From the NCBI GenBank assembly GCA_964388955.1, contig CAYMCO010000020.1, forward strand, positions 1 through 64,000: 64,000 bases of DNA. Reading direction: 5' to 3'. Of the stretch, positions 16,646-25,522 are shown piece by piece (positions within the stretch are counted from its first letter, which is position 1; each line of letters begins with the position of its first letter). Origin of the DNA: CAYMCO01 sp964388955 (GTDB lineage: Bacteria; Chloroflexota; Anaerolineae; Anaerolineales; E44-bin32). Below the pieces are notes generated by a model. That model ran no database searches, was not told the origin of the DNA, and saw nothing but the letters and a program-made list of their open reading frames with translations. Both the position numbers and the translations under genes were made by a program.

Positions 16646-18535
16646 TTGGTCTCCTTGGGCATCCAGATCCTGTTCTATCTCCGGTCGAGGCATACGATGG
16701 ATCGGCTGATTGAAAAACTTCTTCTCCGAATGCAGAGCATGCCCCGCTCCATGCGCATCGCGTTATTCACGGTCTTCTTCCTTTCTCCGATCATCTTTGT
16801 GCATCTCACTCATCTCGCAGGCAAATCCCGCATCCATACGCTGTTGTTGACTTTCTCCTGGCCATTGTCCGAAAGGAAAACCCTGGTTGACGCATCCAAA
16901 CTCCTGGTCCTGGCCCCCGCCGTGGTTGGGGCTGCGCTGACGTGGCCCTTCAAGGGGCCGAGGGGGTATCTGCCGCGGGCGATGGTCGTAATGGTCGCTG
17001 TATCGACGCTGGCGGTATCAGTCACCTGGTTGTCACGGGTGACTCCGTATCCTTTCTCTTTGGATTGGGACGAAGGGAATAGACTGTACGACTATTCCCA
17101 ATACTTCGGGAAGGGGGCGTATATTCACGATGGTCCGATAGAATTCGCCTATTCCTTTCCGGGAAGACACGGTCTGTGGGGCATAGCGTTCCTGATCAAG
17201 GGTCTCCCGATTTGGGCACACCGGCTGTGGGACGCAATCGTGCGCATCGTGCCCGCGTATCTGGTCGGTTGGCTCCTCTTTCGCCATGAGAGACGCAGAC
17301 TGCTGCGCATCGGCCTGGCTGCGGGTGCGGCGATATTCATCCATCAGGCGAGGATCTACCCGATGCTGCTGCTGGCCGCGGCTCTGGTTCTTGCCTTTCA
17401 GGACTCGAGATATCCGCTTCGGGTTGGGTCGACGATGCTGGCGTCCCTCTATGCCACCATGAGCCGCTGGACCTGGGCGTTCGCCCCTGCGAGCTGGGGA
17501 GCCATCAGCGACATGCTCATCGATTACCGCCATAGGACTGGCCGATGGCTCGAACGTCTTCTTCCTGCAGTGGGGGTCTGTATCCTGGGGGCGCTTCCCG
17601 GCCTGATCCTCGAAGGGCGCCGGTTCTTTGGTTTCCTGGCTCCCGAGGCCGGAAATGCAGGTTTGGAGGCTTCGCAGCCCCTTCTGTGGTATCGGCTCCT
17701 GCCCAACGAAACCTATCCGGAGGGTATCGTATTGGGGTTGTTGATCTCTGTGGGCCCAATTCTGGCGGTCCTGGCCTGGCTGATCATCAGAAGGATCTGG
17801 GAGCTTGACGTATGGCAGATGCTGTGGACTGGCGGCTTCCTGGCCGTGTTCCTGGCCGTCGGGCTGGTGGCGTCCGTGAAGATCGGAGGCGGAAGCGATC
17901 TGCACAATCTCGACATGTTCATCATGACGGTGGTGTTGGTCGTGGCGATCGCCTATCGACAAGTTTGCGTTTCCGATCGATTCAAATGGTCGGAATGGCC
18001 AGTGTGGGTACAGATGTTCGTTGGTGTATCTTTGTTGGTGGCCACGTGGAACATCCTGCGGGTGACGGGAATTTCCAGGTTTCCCAGCCGGGAAGTAGCC
18101 ATGAGAAGGCTGGAGAGAATTGAGCAGGCGGTCGCGGCTGCCAATGAGAAAGGGGATGTGCTGTTCATGGACCAGAGGCAGCTGCTCACCTTCGGATACA
18201 TCAAAGGTGTGCCTTTGGTCGCTGAATATGAAAAGAAGTATCTGATGGACAAGGCCATGGCCGGTGACAGCGAATACTTCAAGGGGTTCTATGAGGACCT
18301 GCGGCAGAGGCGGTTCAAACTGATCATCAGTCACCCGCTCAAGGTGAAATATGAAGGCGAGGAGGACATATTTGGCTTGGAGAGCGACGCGTGGGTGAAG
18401 TGGGTTTCCGCGCCCGTCCTCTGCTATTATGAACCTGAGCTGACATTCCAAAAGCCGAAGGTCATGCTGCTTGTCCCTAGGGAGGAAGTCGGGGATTGTT
18501 CGGGTGCGATCCCGGCCGAGGCCCTTTCAAATTAG
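16646..18535 (+). CDS. GT-C-like membrane protein, tandem copy 2, N-terminally truncated
   Basis: This 629-residue protein is a near duplicate of the preceding gene product from about its residue 60 to its end, including the loop PYPFSLDWDEGNRLYDYSQY and the C-terminal ending GDCSGAIPAEALSN. It lacks the first transmembrane segment, which survives only as a frameshifted remnant upstream. A TTG at 16646 or an ATG at 16697 would be the new start. Because the body remains open and conserved over 600 codons, it may still be functional. Alternatively it is a young pseudogene, or the G-run could be a sequencing error. Confidence 0.65.
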   Translation: MVSLGIQILFYLRSRHTMDRLIEKLLLRMQSMPRSMRIALFTVFFLSPIIFVHLTHLAGKSRIHTLLLTFSWPLSERKTLVDASKLLVLAPAVVGAALTWPFKGPRGYLPRAMVVMVAVSTLAVSVTWLSRVTPYPFSLDWDEGNRLYDYSQYFGKGAYIHDGPIEFAYSFPGRHGLWGIAFLIKGLPIWAHRLWDAIVRIVPAYLVGWLLFRHERRRLLRIGLAAGAAIFIHQARIYPMLLLAAALVLAFQDSRYPLRVGSTMLASLYATMSRWTWAFAPASWGAISDMLIDYRHRTGRWLERLLPAVGVCILGALPGLILEGRRFFGFLAPEAGNAGLEASQPLLWYRLLPNETYPEGIVLGLLISVGPILAVLAWLIIRRIWELDVWQMLWTGGFLAVFLAVGLVASVKIGGGSDLHNLDMFIMTVVLVVAIAYRQVCVSDRFKWSEWPVWVQMFVGVSLLVATWNILRVTGISRFPSREVAMRRLERIEQAVAAANEKGDVLFMDQRQLLTFGYIKGVPLVAEYEKKYLMDKAMAGDSEYFKGFYEDLRQRRFKLIISHPLKVKYEGEEDIFGLESDAWVKWVSAPVLCYYEPELTFQKPKVMLLVPREEVGDCSGAIPAEALSN

Positions 18536-18962
18536 GATCACCTGATTAAGGACGTGGGGATGCCGCCCCCCACTGATGCAAGACGCTCTCCAGGATCAGC
18601 TCCCCGTGTTCTCTCGTGAGTCAAATACCATGGAACTCCGATAGCTCATGCCGGTCGCCCAGGGGACGCCCGATCCGACTTCAATTCCAAGCGCAGTTCT
18701 TCTGTGGTCCCATCGAGCACTGCTTTCTCCGCACAAGCGGGCCGTCCTGGGCCATTCCTGGGTGGCATCGCCGCCCAATCTGAAAGACAAGTCGCTGCTG
18801 CCCTTGAGCATCAATCTGCTGATGATAAGGGCACTGCATTTGGCGGCATTCAAGGGAACCGCTCGACACGCGATTACCAATAAGGGGTATGCGTCGTCCC
18901 TAAGCGTATCCTGACTGATCCCGGAACCCAAATCCCTGATCCCTTTCGCCATTTTTGTCGCC
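18536..18962. other. Intergenic region, no supported gene
   Basis: A 427-base gap between the duplicated GT-C genes and the regulator promoter. Short open frames exist on both strands, but none has a ribosome-binding site with a recognisable protein. I see no tRNA, clear terminator or repeat. The gap separates two co-directional operons. Confidence 0.5.
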
Positions 18963-18990
18963 TTGACGGATGGGGAACTGGGGTTATAAT
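18963..18990 (+). promoter_or_regulatory. Strong sigma70-type promoter of the wHTH regulator
   Basis: TTGACG at 18963-18968 and TATAAT at 18985-18990 are separated by 16 bases. This is the best promoter match in the window. Transcription would start near 18997, giving a leader of about 22 bases before the ATG at 19019, with GGGAG at 19008-19012. Confidence 0.7.
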
Positions 18991-19004
18991 TCAGCAACTG
19001 AATT
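18988..19004. promoter_or_regulatory. Perfect 7-3-7 palindrome, likely operator
   Basis: AATTCAG (18988-18994) and CTGAATT (18998-19004) form a perfect inverted repeat with a CAA spacer. It overlaps the -10 box and the predicted transcription start. A dimeric winged-helix protein bound here would block the promoter. The gene directly downstream encodes such a protein, so autorepression is the natural inference. Confidence 0.6.
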
Positions 19005-19018
19005 TTGGGAGCACTTGG

Positions 19019-19516
19019 ATGGCGGATCTCAACGAGACGGCAAGAGAACTGACCCTGCTGGAGGAAATAGAGAAGGATCCGGATACCACCCAAGCGAGGT
19101 TGGCGGATCGCCTTGGGGTGGCGGTTGGGACTGTGAATTGGTTGCTGAAGCGGATGGTCGCCAAGGGATATGTCAAGGTGAAGCGCGCGCAACGCAAGAA
19201 ACTGCGCTATATTATCACCCCGGAAGGTCTCGCGCTGCGCGCCCGGCTGACGGTCGACTATATCGGCACCTCCATGGCCTTGTATCGGGCGACTCGCCAG
19301 AAGGCACGCCGGTTGCTGGCGGGTGTGCGCGAAGACGGCTTCAATACCCTGCAAATCGATGGCGATGGGGAAATCGCGGATGTATGTCGTTTGACATGTC
19401 TGGAAATGGGGTTGCACGTGGTCGAGGAGTCACCCCCGGATGGAGACGACGCCAATCTACCTGTGCTGACCATCGAGGGGACCAATTTGCGCTTGGAGAA
19501 ACCAGGGGGCGCGTAA
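19019..19516 (+). CDS. Winged helix-turn-helix transcriptional regulator
   Basis: A 165-residue DNA-binding protein. Residues 1-75 form a winged helix (LEEIEKDPDTTQARLADRLG, then VGTVNWLLKRMVAKGYVKVK, with a wing KKLRYIITPEG), as in MarR- or Lrp-like and ArsR-like regulators. The rest (about residues 85-165) has strands that could form a ligand or dimer domain, which I do not recognise. It has its own strong promoter with a palindrome over the -10. It sits in the middle of the glycan genes and may control the following operon (GDP-mannose epimerase, exporter, nonulosonate genes). Confidence 0.8.
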   Translation: MADLNETARELTLLEEIEKDPDTTQARLADRLGVAVGTVNWLLKRMVAKGYVKVKRAQRKKLRYIITPEGLALRARLTVDYIGTSMALYRATRQKARRLLAGVREDGFNTLQIDGDGEIADVCRLTCLEMGLHVVEESPPDGDDANLPVLTIEGTNLRLEKPGGA

Positions 19517-19641
19517 TGGCATCGCTGTCGACGGGGCCTCAATGACCCGTCTCACACAGGGGAGGTTCGCCGAGAGGCGCAGCAGGCCTCTGCGGAGCAA
19601 GATCAGAGAGGGCCGCCGCCGATTGAGAGGAGCGGGATTGA

Positions 19642-20646
19642 ATGGAAGAGCAGAGCAGAGTGTTGGTCACCGGAGCGGGGGGCTTTATCGGGACGCACCT
19701 GGTGAGTGCGCTCAAGGGGCGGGGCCATTGGGTCAGAGCGGTGGATGTCAAGTATCCGGAGTTCAGTGAGACTGACGCTGACGAATTTGAACTTCTGGAT
19801 CTGCGCAAATGGGCGAATTGCCTGCAGGCCACCCGCGGAGTAGATGAGGTCTACGCCCTGGCGGCGGATATGGGAGGCATGGGTTTCATCTCGCACAACC
19901 ACGCGACCATTCTGCGCAACAATATCCTGATCAACACCCATACATTGGATGCCGCACGCCTCAATGGAGTGAAAAGATACCTGTTCACCTCTTCGGCGTG
20001 CATTTATCCCGAGTACCTCCAGGAAGAAACGGACGTCGTTCCGTTGAAGGAAGAAGACGCCTATCCCGCCATGCCCCAGGACGCCTATGGCTGGGAAAAG
20101 CTTGTCACAGAGCGTCTCTGTACGCACTATCGAGAGGAATTCGGCCTCGAAACGTACATCGTGCGCTTTCATAATATATTCGGCCCTCTGGGGACCTGGG
20201 AAGGCGGGAGAGAAAAGGCTCCCGCCGCGTTGTGCCGCAAGATTGCGATCGCCCGCTTGACCGGGGATCCGGAGGTGGAGATTTGGGGGGACGGCCAACA
20301 AACCCGCTCGTTCTGCTATATCGATGACTGCATCGAGGGGCTGCGCCGGTTGATGCAGTCCGGACACCATGAGCCGATCAATCTGGGTCAGGACCGGATG
20401 GTCACCATCAACCAACTGGCCGACATCATCGCCGATGCAGCGGGCGTGGAGATTGTCAAGCGGCACGTATCCGGCCCGCAAGGCGTGCGGGGACGCAACT
20501 CGGACAACGCCACCCTCAAGAAGGTTCTGAGTTGGGAACCGGAAATCTCCCTGGAACGGGGACTTGGGGAGACCTATCAGTGGATTGAGGCGCAGGTGCG
20601 CGATGCGCAGGAAGGGGGCGTGGATCTTGAGGCGCTGCGGCACTGA
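19642..20646 (+). CDS. GDP-mannose 3,5-epimerase-like enzyme
   Basis: GDP-mannose 3,5-epimerase makes GDP-L-galactose (and GDP-L-gulose) from GDP-D-mannose. The protein carries the NAD motif GAGGFIGTHLVSALKGRGH, the family strings AADMGGMGFISHN and TSSACIYPEY, and the catalytic YGWEK. It also has the highly characteristic FHNIFGPLGTWEGGREKAPA near residue 175. At 334 aa it is close to the family length. With gmd upstream and a GDP-fucose-synthase-like gene next, it adds a second branch from GDP-mannose. It is the first gene after the wHTH regulator. Confidence 0.87.
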   Translation: MEEQSRVLVTGAGGFIGTHLVSALKGRGHWVRAVDVKYPEFSETDADEFELLDLRKWANCLQATRGVDEVYALAADMGGMGFISHNHATILRNNILINTHTLDAARLNGVKRYLFTSSACIYPEYLQEETDVVPLKEEDAYPAMPQDAYGWEKLVTERLCTHYREEFGLETYIVRFHNIFGPLGTWEGGREKAPAALCRKIAIARLTGDPEVEIWGDGQQTRSFCYIDDCIEGLRRLMQSGHHEPINLGQDRMVTINQLADIIADAAGVEIVKRHVSGPQGVRGRNSDNATLKKVLSWEPEISLERGLGETYQWIEAQVRDAQEGGVDLEALRH

Positions 20647-20771
20647 TGGTCCGCTTTCGGGCGATCAAAATGCCCTCCCTGCGGGAGTGAATGGGTGCAG
20701 CATGCTGCGCCCGCATCGGGAAGTGAGGGACGCGCTGTGTGTACGGTGGTTTCAGACAAGGAAGAGCATCC

Positions 20772-21740
20772 ATGAGTGCGGAGAGCTACTGGGAGGATCA
20801 GCGGGTCTGTGTCACCGGGGGAGCGGGCTTTCTCGGGTCCTACGTGGTGGCGAAACTGAGAGAGCGCGGCGCCGCATCTGTGTTCGTGCCGCGATCCGAT
20901 GAATATGATCTGGTCGAACGCGATTCGGTGCGCCGGGCCCTGAAGGATTCCCGGCCGAGCTTGGTGATCCATCTGGCAGCCAATGTGGGCGGCATCGGAG
21001 AGAACCAAGTACGCCCGGCGGAGTTCTTCTACGATAATCTGATGATGGGCGTGGGCATGCTGCATGAATCCTGGCGAGCCGGTGTGGCCAAATTCGTCGG
21101 TGTCGGCACCGTATGTTCCTATCCCAAGTACACGCCTGTGCCCTTCCCGGAGGAGCTGTTCTGGGAGGGGTATCCAGAGGAGACGAATGCGCCCTATGGG
21201 CTGGCCAAGAAAATGCTTCTCGTTCAATCCCAGGCCTATCGGGAGCAGTACGGGTATAACGCAATTCACTTGATCCCGGCGAACCTGTACGGCCCCAGAG
21301 ACGATTTCAATTTGGAGACGTCGCACGTCATCCCGGCATTGATTCGCAAGTGTTTGGAGGCGAGCGAACGAGGAGAACCCCAAGTTGTGGTTTGGGGCGA
21401 CGGAACGCCGACGCGCGAGTTCCTTTACGCTGCGGACGCAGCCGAAGGTATCCTTCTGGCGGCGGAGAAGCACAATTCGAGCGAGCCGATCAATCTTGGA
21501 TCGGGCGAGGAAATCAGCATCCGGGCGCTGGCCGAGATGATCGCTGATTTGACCGGCTTTGGGGGAAAGTTGGTCTGGGATGCCTCCAGACCCAACGGCC
21601 AGCCCAGGCGTTCACTGGACATCGGCAGGGCCGAGCGCCTGCTGGGATTTGAGGCCCAGACCGGTCTAGCCGAAGGGCTCCGGCTGACGATCGATTGGTA
21701 CCGGTCGACGCGCGCAGCAGAGGCTGCAAAGGCTGTTTGA
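20772..21740 (+). CDS. fcl: GDP-L-fucose synthase-like epimerase/reductase
   Basis: GDP-fucose synthase epimerises and reduces GDP-4-dehydro-6-deoxy-mannose, the product of Gmd. The protein (322 aa) shows VTGGAGFLGSYVVAKLRERG, the family string NVGGIGENQVRPAEFFYDN and VCSYPKYTPVPFPEE. The catalytic YGLAK and the GPRDDFN segment are also present. ATG 20772 has AGGA suitably upstream, and the frame is open for another eleven codons without conservation. Related enzymes act on other GDP-deoxy sugars, so the fucose product is likely but not proven. Confidence 0.85.
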   Translation: MSAESYWEDQRVCVTGGAGFLGSYVVAKLRERGAASVFVPRSDEYDLVERDSVRRALKDSRPSLVIHLAANVGGIGENQVRPAEFFYDNLMMGVGMLHESWRAGVAKFVGVGTVCSYPKYTPVPFPEELFWEGYPEETNAPYGLAKKMLLVQSQAYREQYGYNAIHLIPANLYGPRDDFNLETSHVIPALIRKCLEASERGEPQVVVWGDGTPTREFLYAADAAEGILLAAEKHNSSEPINLGSGEEISIRALAEMIADLTGFGGKLVWDASRPNGQPRRSLDIGRAERLLGFEAQTGLAEGLRLTIDWYRSTRAAEAAKAV

Positions 21741-21741
21741 C

Positions 21742-22599
21742 ATGAGCGAAGCCGACCTTGGGGGGCGCATTCAGGTCGACCCCCTTTATGTCGTGCGCCC
21801 TTCCAGCGGCTGGGCCTTTCCGGATCTGAAGGAACTTTGGCGCTACCGAGGCCTGGTGTATTTCCTCACTTGGCGCGATATCAAGGTGAGATACAAGCAG
21901 ACCCTGCTTGGGGCCGCCTGGGCGATCCTGAAGCCCTTCTTCAGTATGGTCATCTTCAGCATTCTGTTCGGGCGGCTGGCGAAGATACCCACCGATCAGG
22001 TTCCCGGACCGATCTTCTATTTCACCGGATTGCTGCCATGGCTGTTGTTTCAGGATGGGGTCTCCCAGGCGGGGACCAGCCTCGTGAGCGGGCGGCACCT
22101 GATTACGAAGGTCTATTTTCCCCGCTTGGCCATGCCGCTGGCCTCCGTGCTCGCGGGATTGGTCGACTTTGGCTTGGCCTTTCTCGTGCTCTTGGGGATG
22201 ATGTTCTTCTACCGGACATGGTCCACCAGCATGATCTGGACCCTGCCGTTGTTCCTGCTGCTGGCATTGATCACCGCTCTGGGTGTGGGTCTCTGGCTCT
22301 CGGCCTTGAACGTCCTTTATCGGGATATTGGATATGTGATCCCGTTCCTGTTGCAGGTCTGGTTATATGCCTCCCCCGTCGTGTATTCCACCAACCTCAT
22401 TCCGGAGGGCCCGGGCAGATTGCTATACGGTTTGAATCCCATGGCCGGGGTCGTACAGGGGTTCCGCTGGGCGATGCTCGGGGCGGGCAAACCCTCCTTC
22501 GAACTGCTGGTTTCTTCAACAGTCGTCTCTTTGATCTTGCTTGGGACGGGGCTCATCTATTTCCGCCGTATGGAACGTTCGTTCGCGGACGTGGTCTAG
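21742..22599 (+). CDS. wzm: ABC polysaccharide exporter, permease (Wzm-type)
   Basis: The membrane subunit of an ABC-2 type transporter that exports lipid-linked polysaccharide. The 285-residue protein has the amphipathic entry LVYFLTWRDIKVRYKQTLLG typical of Wzm/RfbD/KpsM-like permeases, then six hydrophobic segments. The family string ALNVLYRDIGYVIPFLLQ comes before the last ones. The gene starts just after the previous stop and precedes the ATPase gene by three bases. Together they indicate ABC-dependent export, rather than a Wzx/Wzy route, for at least one polymer of this locus. Confidence 0.92.
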   Translation: MSEADLGGRIQVDPLYVVRPSSGWAFPDLKELWRYRGLVYFLTWRDIKVRYKQTLLGAAWAILKPFFSMVIFSILFGRLAKIPTDQVPGPIFYFTGLLPWLLFQDGVSQAGTSLVSGRHLITKVYFPRLAMPLASVLAGLVDFGLAFLVLLGMMFFYRTWSTSMIWTLPLFLLLALITALGVGLWLSALNVLYRDIGYVIPFLLQVWLYASPVVYSTNLIPEGPGRLLYGLNPMAGVVQGFRWAMLGAGKPSFELLVSSTVVSLILLGTGLIYFRRMERSFADVV

Positions 22600-22602
22600 C
22601 CG

Positions 22603-23904
22603 ATGAACCCAATTAGCATTCGAGTGCGTGGGCTGGGAAAGCAGTATCGAATCGGGGAGCATCTGCGGACATATCGCACCTTGCGTGACACGCTGAGTGA
22701 GGCGGTCAGAGCCCCATTCGAGCGGCTCGGGGGCGAAAATGGAGGCGAAAAGAAGGGATCGAACAGCACCATCTGGGCGTTGAAGGATGTGTCCTTTGAT
22801 ATGCACGAGGGGCAGGTGTTGGGGATCATCGGCCGCAACGGAGCGGGAAAGACCACACTATTGAAGCTGCTGTCGCGCGTGACCGAGCCAACGGAGGGAT
22901 ATGCGGAGGTGTATGGCCGGGTGGGCGCGCTGCTCGAGGTCGGCACCGGGTTTCATCCGGAGCTCACCGGGCGGGAGAACATCTATCTGAATGGCGCCAT
23001 ACTGGGCATGCGGCGGCCGGAAATCGAAAGCAAGTTGGACGAAATCGTCGCCTTCGCCGAGGTGGAGCGCTTCATTGATACCCCCGTCAAACGCTACTCA
23101 AGCGGCATGTACCTGCGCCTGGCCTTCGCTGTAGCGGCGCACCTCGAGCCGGAGATCCTGGTTGTGGACGAGGTGCTCGCGGTGGGGGACGCGGAGTTCC
23201 AACGCAAGTGCCTGGGCAAGATGAGCGATGTCTCGAAACAGGGTCGTACGGTGTTGTTCGTCAGCCACAACATGTCGGCCATCTTGAATCTGACCGAAGA
23301 AGCGATTGTGCTGGATGAAGGGCATATCGTCCGTCGCGGCCCGAGCGCAGAGGCGGTGGATTTCTATTTGGCCTCCGGGCTCTCCCGTTCGGGCAGGCGC
23401 AACTGGAAGGCGGAAGATGTGCCGCCCAGCGCCGAGCCCTTTCGGCCGCTGTCGCTGCAAATGTGCACCGGTGAGGGTCAACCGGTGGACACCATTCGGT
23501 CGGTCAAACCATCTTGGGTTGAATTTGAATACCGGCTCGGTGAGGACGTCAAGGGGCTGCGGGTGGGCATCTACTTGACGACCATGTTAGGTGAATATGT
23601 ATTGAACTCGTTTGACACCGATGAGCCCGACTTGTTCGAACGTTATGCGGTGCGGCCGGCGGGGCGGTATGTGAGCCGGTGCATGTTACCGGCGGATCTG
23701 CTGAATGCCGGCCAGTATATGGTGACGGTGATCGCCAGCGCCTACCGGGTGCGCCGTTTCTTCCGCGAGGATGGGGCGCTGAGCTTCAGCGTGGATGCCA
23801 CCGGAGCGCCCGGGGGCCAGTGGCCGGAGCCGCGGCCCGGAGTCATCCGCCCCCGTTTGGAATGGGCCATCGAGCGTGTCCGCCCCGGGAGCGAACATGG
23901 ATAA
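22603..23904 (+). CDS. wzt: ABC polysaccharide exporter, ATPase with C-terminal glycan-binding domain (Wzt-type)
   Basis: The ATPase partner of the permease. Residues 1-260 hold the nucleotide-binding domain with Walker A GRNGAGKTTLLKLLS, the glycine-rich GFHPELTGRENIYLNG insertion typical of Wzt, the signature RYSSGMYLRLAFA and Walker B ILVVDEVLAVGD. The extra 170 residues at the C-terminus match the place of the Wzt carbohydrate-binding domain, which in O9a-type systems reads the finished chain end. The chain terminus here may carry a special group such as sulfate, methyl or a nonulosonic acid. Its stop overlaps the next gene by eight bases. Confidence 0.92.
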   Translation: MNPISIRVRGLGKQYRIGEHLRTYRTLRDTLSEAVRAPFERLGGENGGEKKGSNSTIWALKDVSFDMHEGQVLGIIGRNGAGKTTLLKLLSRVTEPTEGYAEVYGRVGALLEVGTGFHPELTGRENIYLNGAILGMRRPEIESKLDEIVAFAEVERFIDTPVKRYSSGMYLRLAFAVAAHLEPEILVVDEVLAVGDAEFQRKCLGKMSDVSKQGRTVLFVSHNMSAILNLTEEAIVLDEGHIVRRGPSAEAVDFYLASGLSRSGRRNWKAEDVPPSAEPFRPLSLQMCTGEGQPVDTIRSVKPSWVEFEYRLGEDVKGLRVGIYLTTMLGEYVLNSFDTDEPDLFERYAVRPAGRYVSRCMLPADLLNAGQYMVTVIASAYRVRRFFREDGALSFSVDATGAPGGQWPEPRPGVIRPRLEWAIERVRPGSEHG

Positions 23905-25522
23905 GGAGCGGGTAAAGGAGCTGTTGGCCCGGGTGCCGGGCCTACCCGAAATGTATTGGCGGCTGGTCGATCGCGGCGGGCCGACGATCCACTACGCCGG
24001 CCGGAATACGCTCGATCGCTTGGCGGCGCATTTGCCAGAGTGGGGGGCGGCCGCCCAGGCGGCTCGGCAATTCAACCCGGAAGGCCGGGATATTCACATC
24101 TTTGCGGCATTTCGATACTGGATTGAGCACGCCTGCTTGTTGGGCTTTGCCCTGTCAGGGCTTGGTCACCGAGTGAGCCTCTCGTATCTGCCGTATTATA
24201 AGTACCGGGTCTCCAACAACACCTTCGACCTGCGACGCCAGAACGCCTACATCGGCAGCGTGCTCAAGGGCGCCGCTCCCCTCCTGGCGATCACATCCCT
24301 CATGGATGTGCAGCCCGATGGAGACGCGTTGCCCGCGACGCTCGATCGATCGGTCGCGGAAATATCCTTCCGAGATGGGCAGTACGCCACCCGTGAGGAG
24401 GCGGTGCGCCCGGGCAGCGGCATATTGGCGCTCCGGGAGGCGAGGAATCGGTTTGCCGCACGGCGGGCGCTGGCCCTGCTGCGGCGCACTCGCCCCGAAT
24501 TGGTGATTGTGCCCAATGGCAGTGTGCTGGAGTTCGCTGTTGTCTATCAAACAGCCCGGTGTCTCGAGCTCCCAGCGGTGACTTATGAATTTGATGAGCC
24601 GCGTGAACGCGTCCGCCTCGCGCTGAATGACGAGGTGATGCGGGAGGATACGACGGACTTCTGGGGCGCATACGGGCCCGACCCCCTGCTTCCCGAAGAG
24701 CAGGACCAGCTTGAAGGGCTGATGGCCGCTCGACAGGGTGGCGAGGCCTGGGGGAACTTCAAGGTGCGTTTCCAGGATCGCGGCCGACAGGGGGGAGAAC
24801 AGCTTCGAGCCGGTTTAGGATTGGATTCTCGACCGGTGGTTTTGCTCACGCCCAACGTTTTCGGTGACAGTGCCACCCTGGGGCGACAGGTGTTCAGCGA
24901 CGGGCTGTCCGATTGGGCGGAAAGGAGCGTCGCGTATTTCCTGGAAAGGCCGCAGTTCCAGCTTGTGGTTCGGATCCACCCCTCAGAAGCCAAGTTCTCC
25001 TACGGCACATCGATCAGTGATGTGGTCAGGGAGCGATTTCCAGCGCTTCCGCCGCACATCAAACTGGTGGAGGCCAAAGATCCCGTCAACACATATGATC
25101 TGATCGAGGTGGCCGATCTCGGCTTGGTATACACGACGACCGTCGGTCTGGAAATGGCGCTGAACGGTTTGCCCGTGATCGTGGCCGGACAGACGCACTA
25201 TCGGGGCAAGGGCTTCACAATCGATCCGACCACCTGGGAGGGATATTTCGAAAGCATCGACCGGGTGCTGGGCGCGCCTCAAGACTATCGTCTCTCCGGG
25301 GAGGGGCTTGAGACGGCGCGGCGCTATGCCTATCGTTTCTTCTTCAATTTCACCCGTCCATTCCCTTGGCATCTACTCAACTTCTGGGAGGATGTGGAAA
25401 CGTGGCCTCTGGCGCGAGTTCTTTCCGAGGAGGGGATGGCCCGCTTTGGCGAGACCTTCAACGCACTCGCCGGCGAGGATGTGGGTTGGCGCACCCGGGA
25501 GGTGAATACCGGTGCGCGCTGA
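23897..25522 (+). CDS. Capsule-type GT-B transferase with HP and ST motifs
   Basis: A 541-residue soluble protein with a GT-B look. The C-terminal half shows VRIHPSEAKFSYGTS (HP motif), VEAKDPVNTYDLIEVADLGL and YTTTVGLEMALNGLPVIVAG (S/T-rich motif). This HP plus S/T arrangement is shared by capsule Kdo transferases (KpsC/KpsS) and by several bacterial sialyltransferase families, so it may transfer Kdo or a nonulosonic acid. I chose ATG 23897, which overlaps the wzt stop by eight bases. The frame is open 34 codons further but inside wzt. A second protein of this kind lies at 36753-38408. Confidence 0.68.
   Translation: MDKERVKELLARVPGLPEMYWRLVDRGGPTIHYAGRNTLDRLAAHLPEWGAAAQAARQFNPEGRDIHIFAAFRYWIEHACLLGFALSGLGHRVSLSYLPYYKYRVSNNTFDLRRQNAYIGSVLKGAAPLLAITSLMDVQPDGDALPATLDRSVAEISFRDGQYATREEAVRPGSGILALREARNRFAARRALALLRRTRPELVIVPNGSVLEFAVVYQTARCLELPAVTYEFDEPRERVRLALNDEVMREDTTDFWGAYGPDPLLPEEQDQLEGLMAARQGGEAWGNFKVRFQDRGRQGGEQLRAGLGLDSRPVVLLTPNVFGDSATLGRQVFSDGLSDWAERSVAYFLERPQFQLVVRIHPSEAKFSYGTSISDVVRERFPALPPHIKLVEAKDPVNTYDLIEVADLGLVYTTTVGLEMALNGLPVIVAGQTHYRGKGFTIDPTTWEGYFESIDRVLGAPQDYRLSGEGLETARRYAYRFFFNFTRPFPWHLLNFWEDVETWPLARVLSEEGMARFGETFNALAGEDVGWRTREVNTGAR

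Noticed and set aside
17033..18451. A 472-codon open frame on the minus strand
   Set aside because: It lies opposite the second GT-C copy and shows a codon-shadow composition rich in His, Gln and Arg. No family is recognisable.
18648..18914. Small plus-strand frame of 88 codons in the gap
   Set aside because: It has no ribosome-binding site or recognisable protein. Its composition resembles random sequence.
18596..19417. Minus-strand frame across the regulator promoter
   Set aside because: It overlaps the wHTH gene and its promoter, and its protein has no known features.
19603..21473. Two long minus-strand frames opposite the epimerase genes
   Set aside because: Both are antisense to strongly conserved enzymes and have no motifs of their own.
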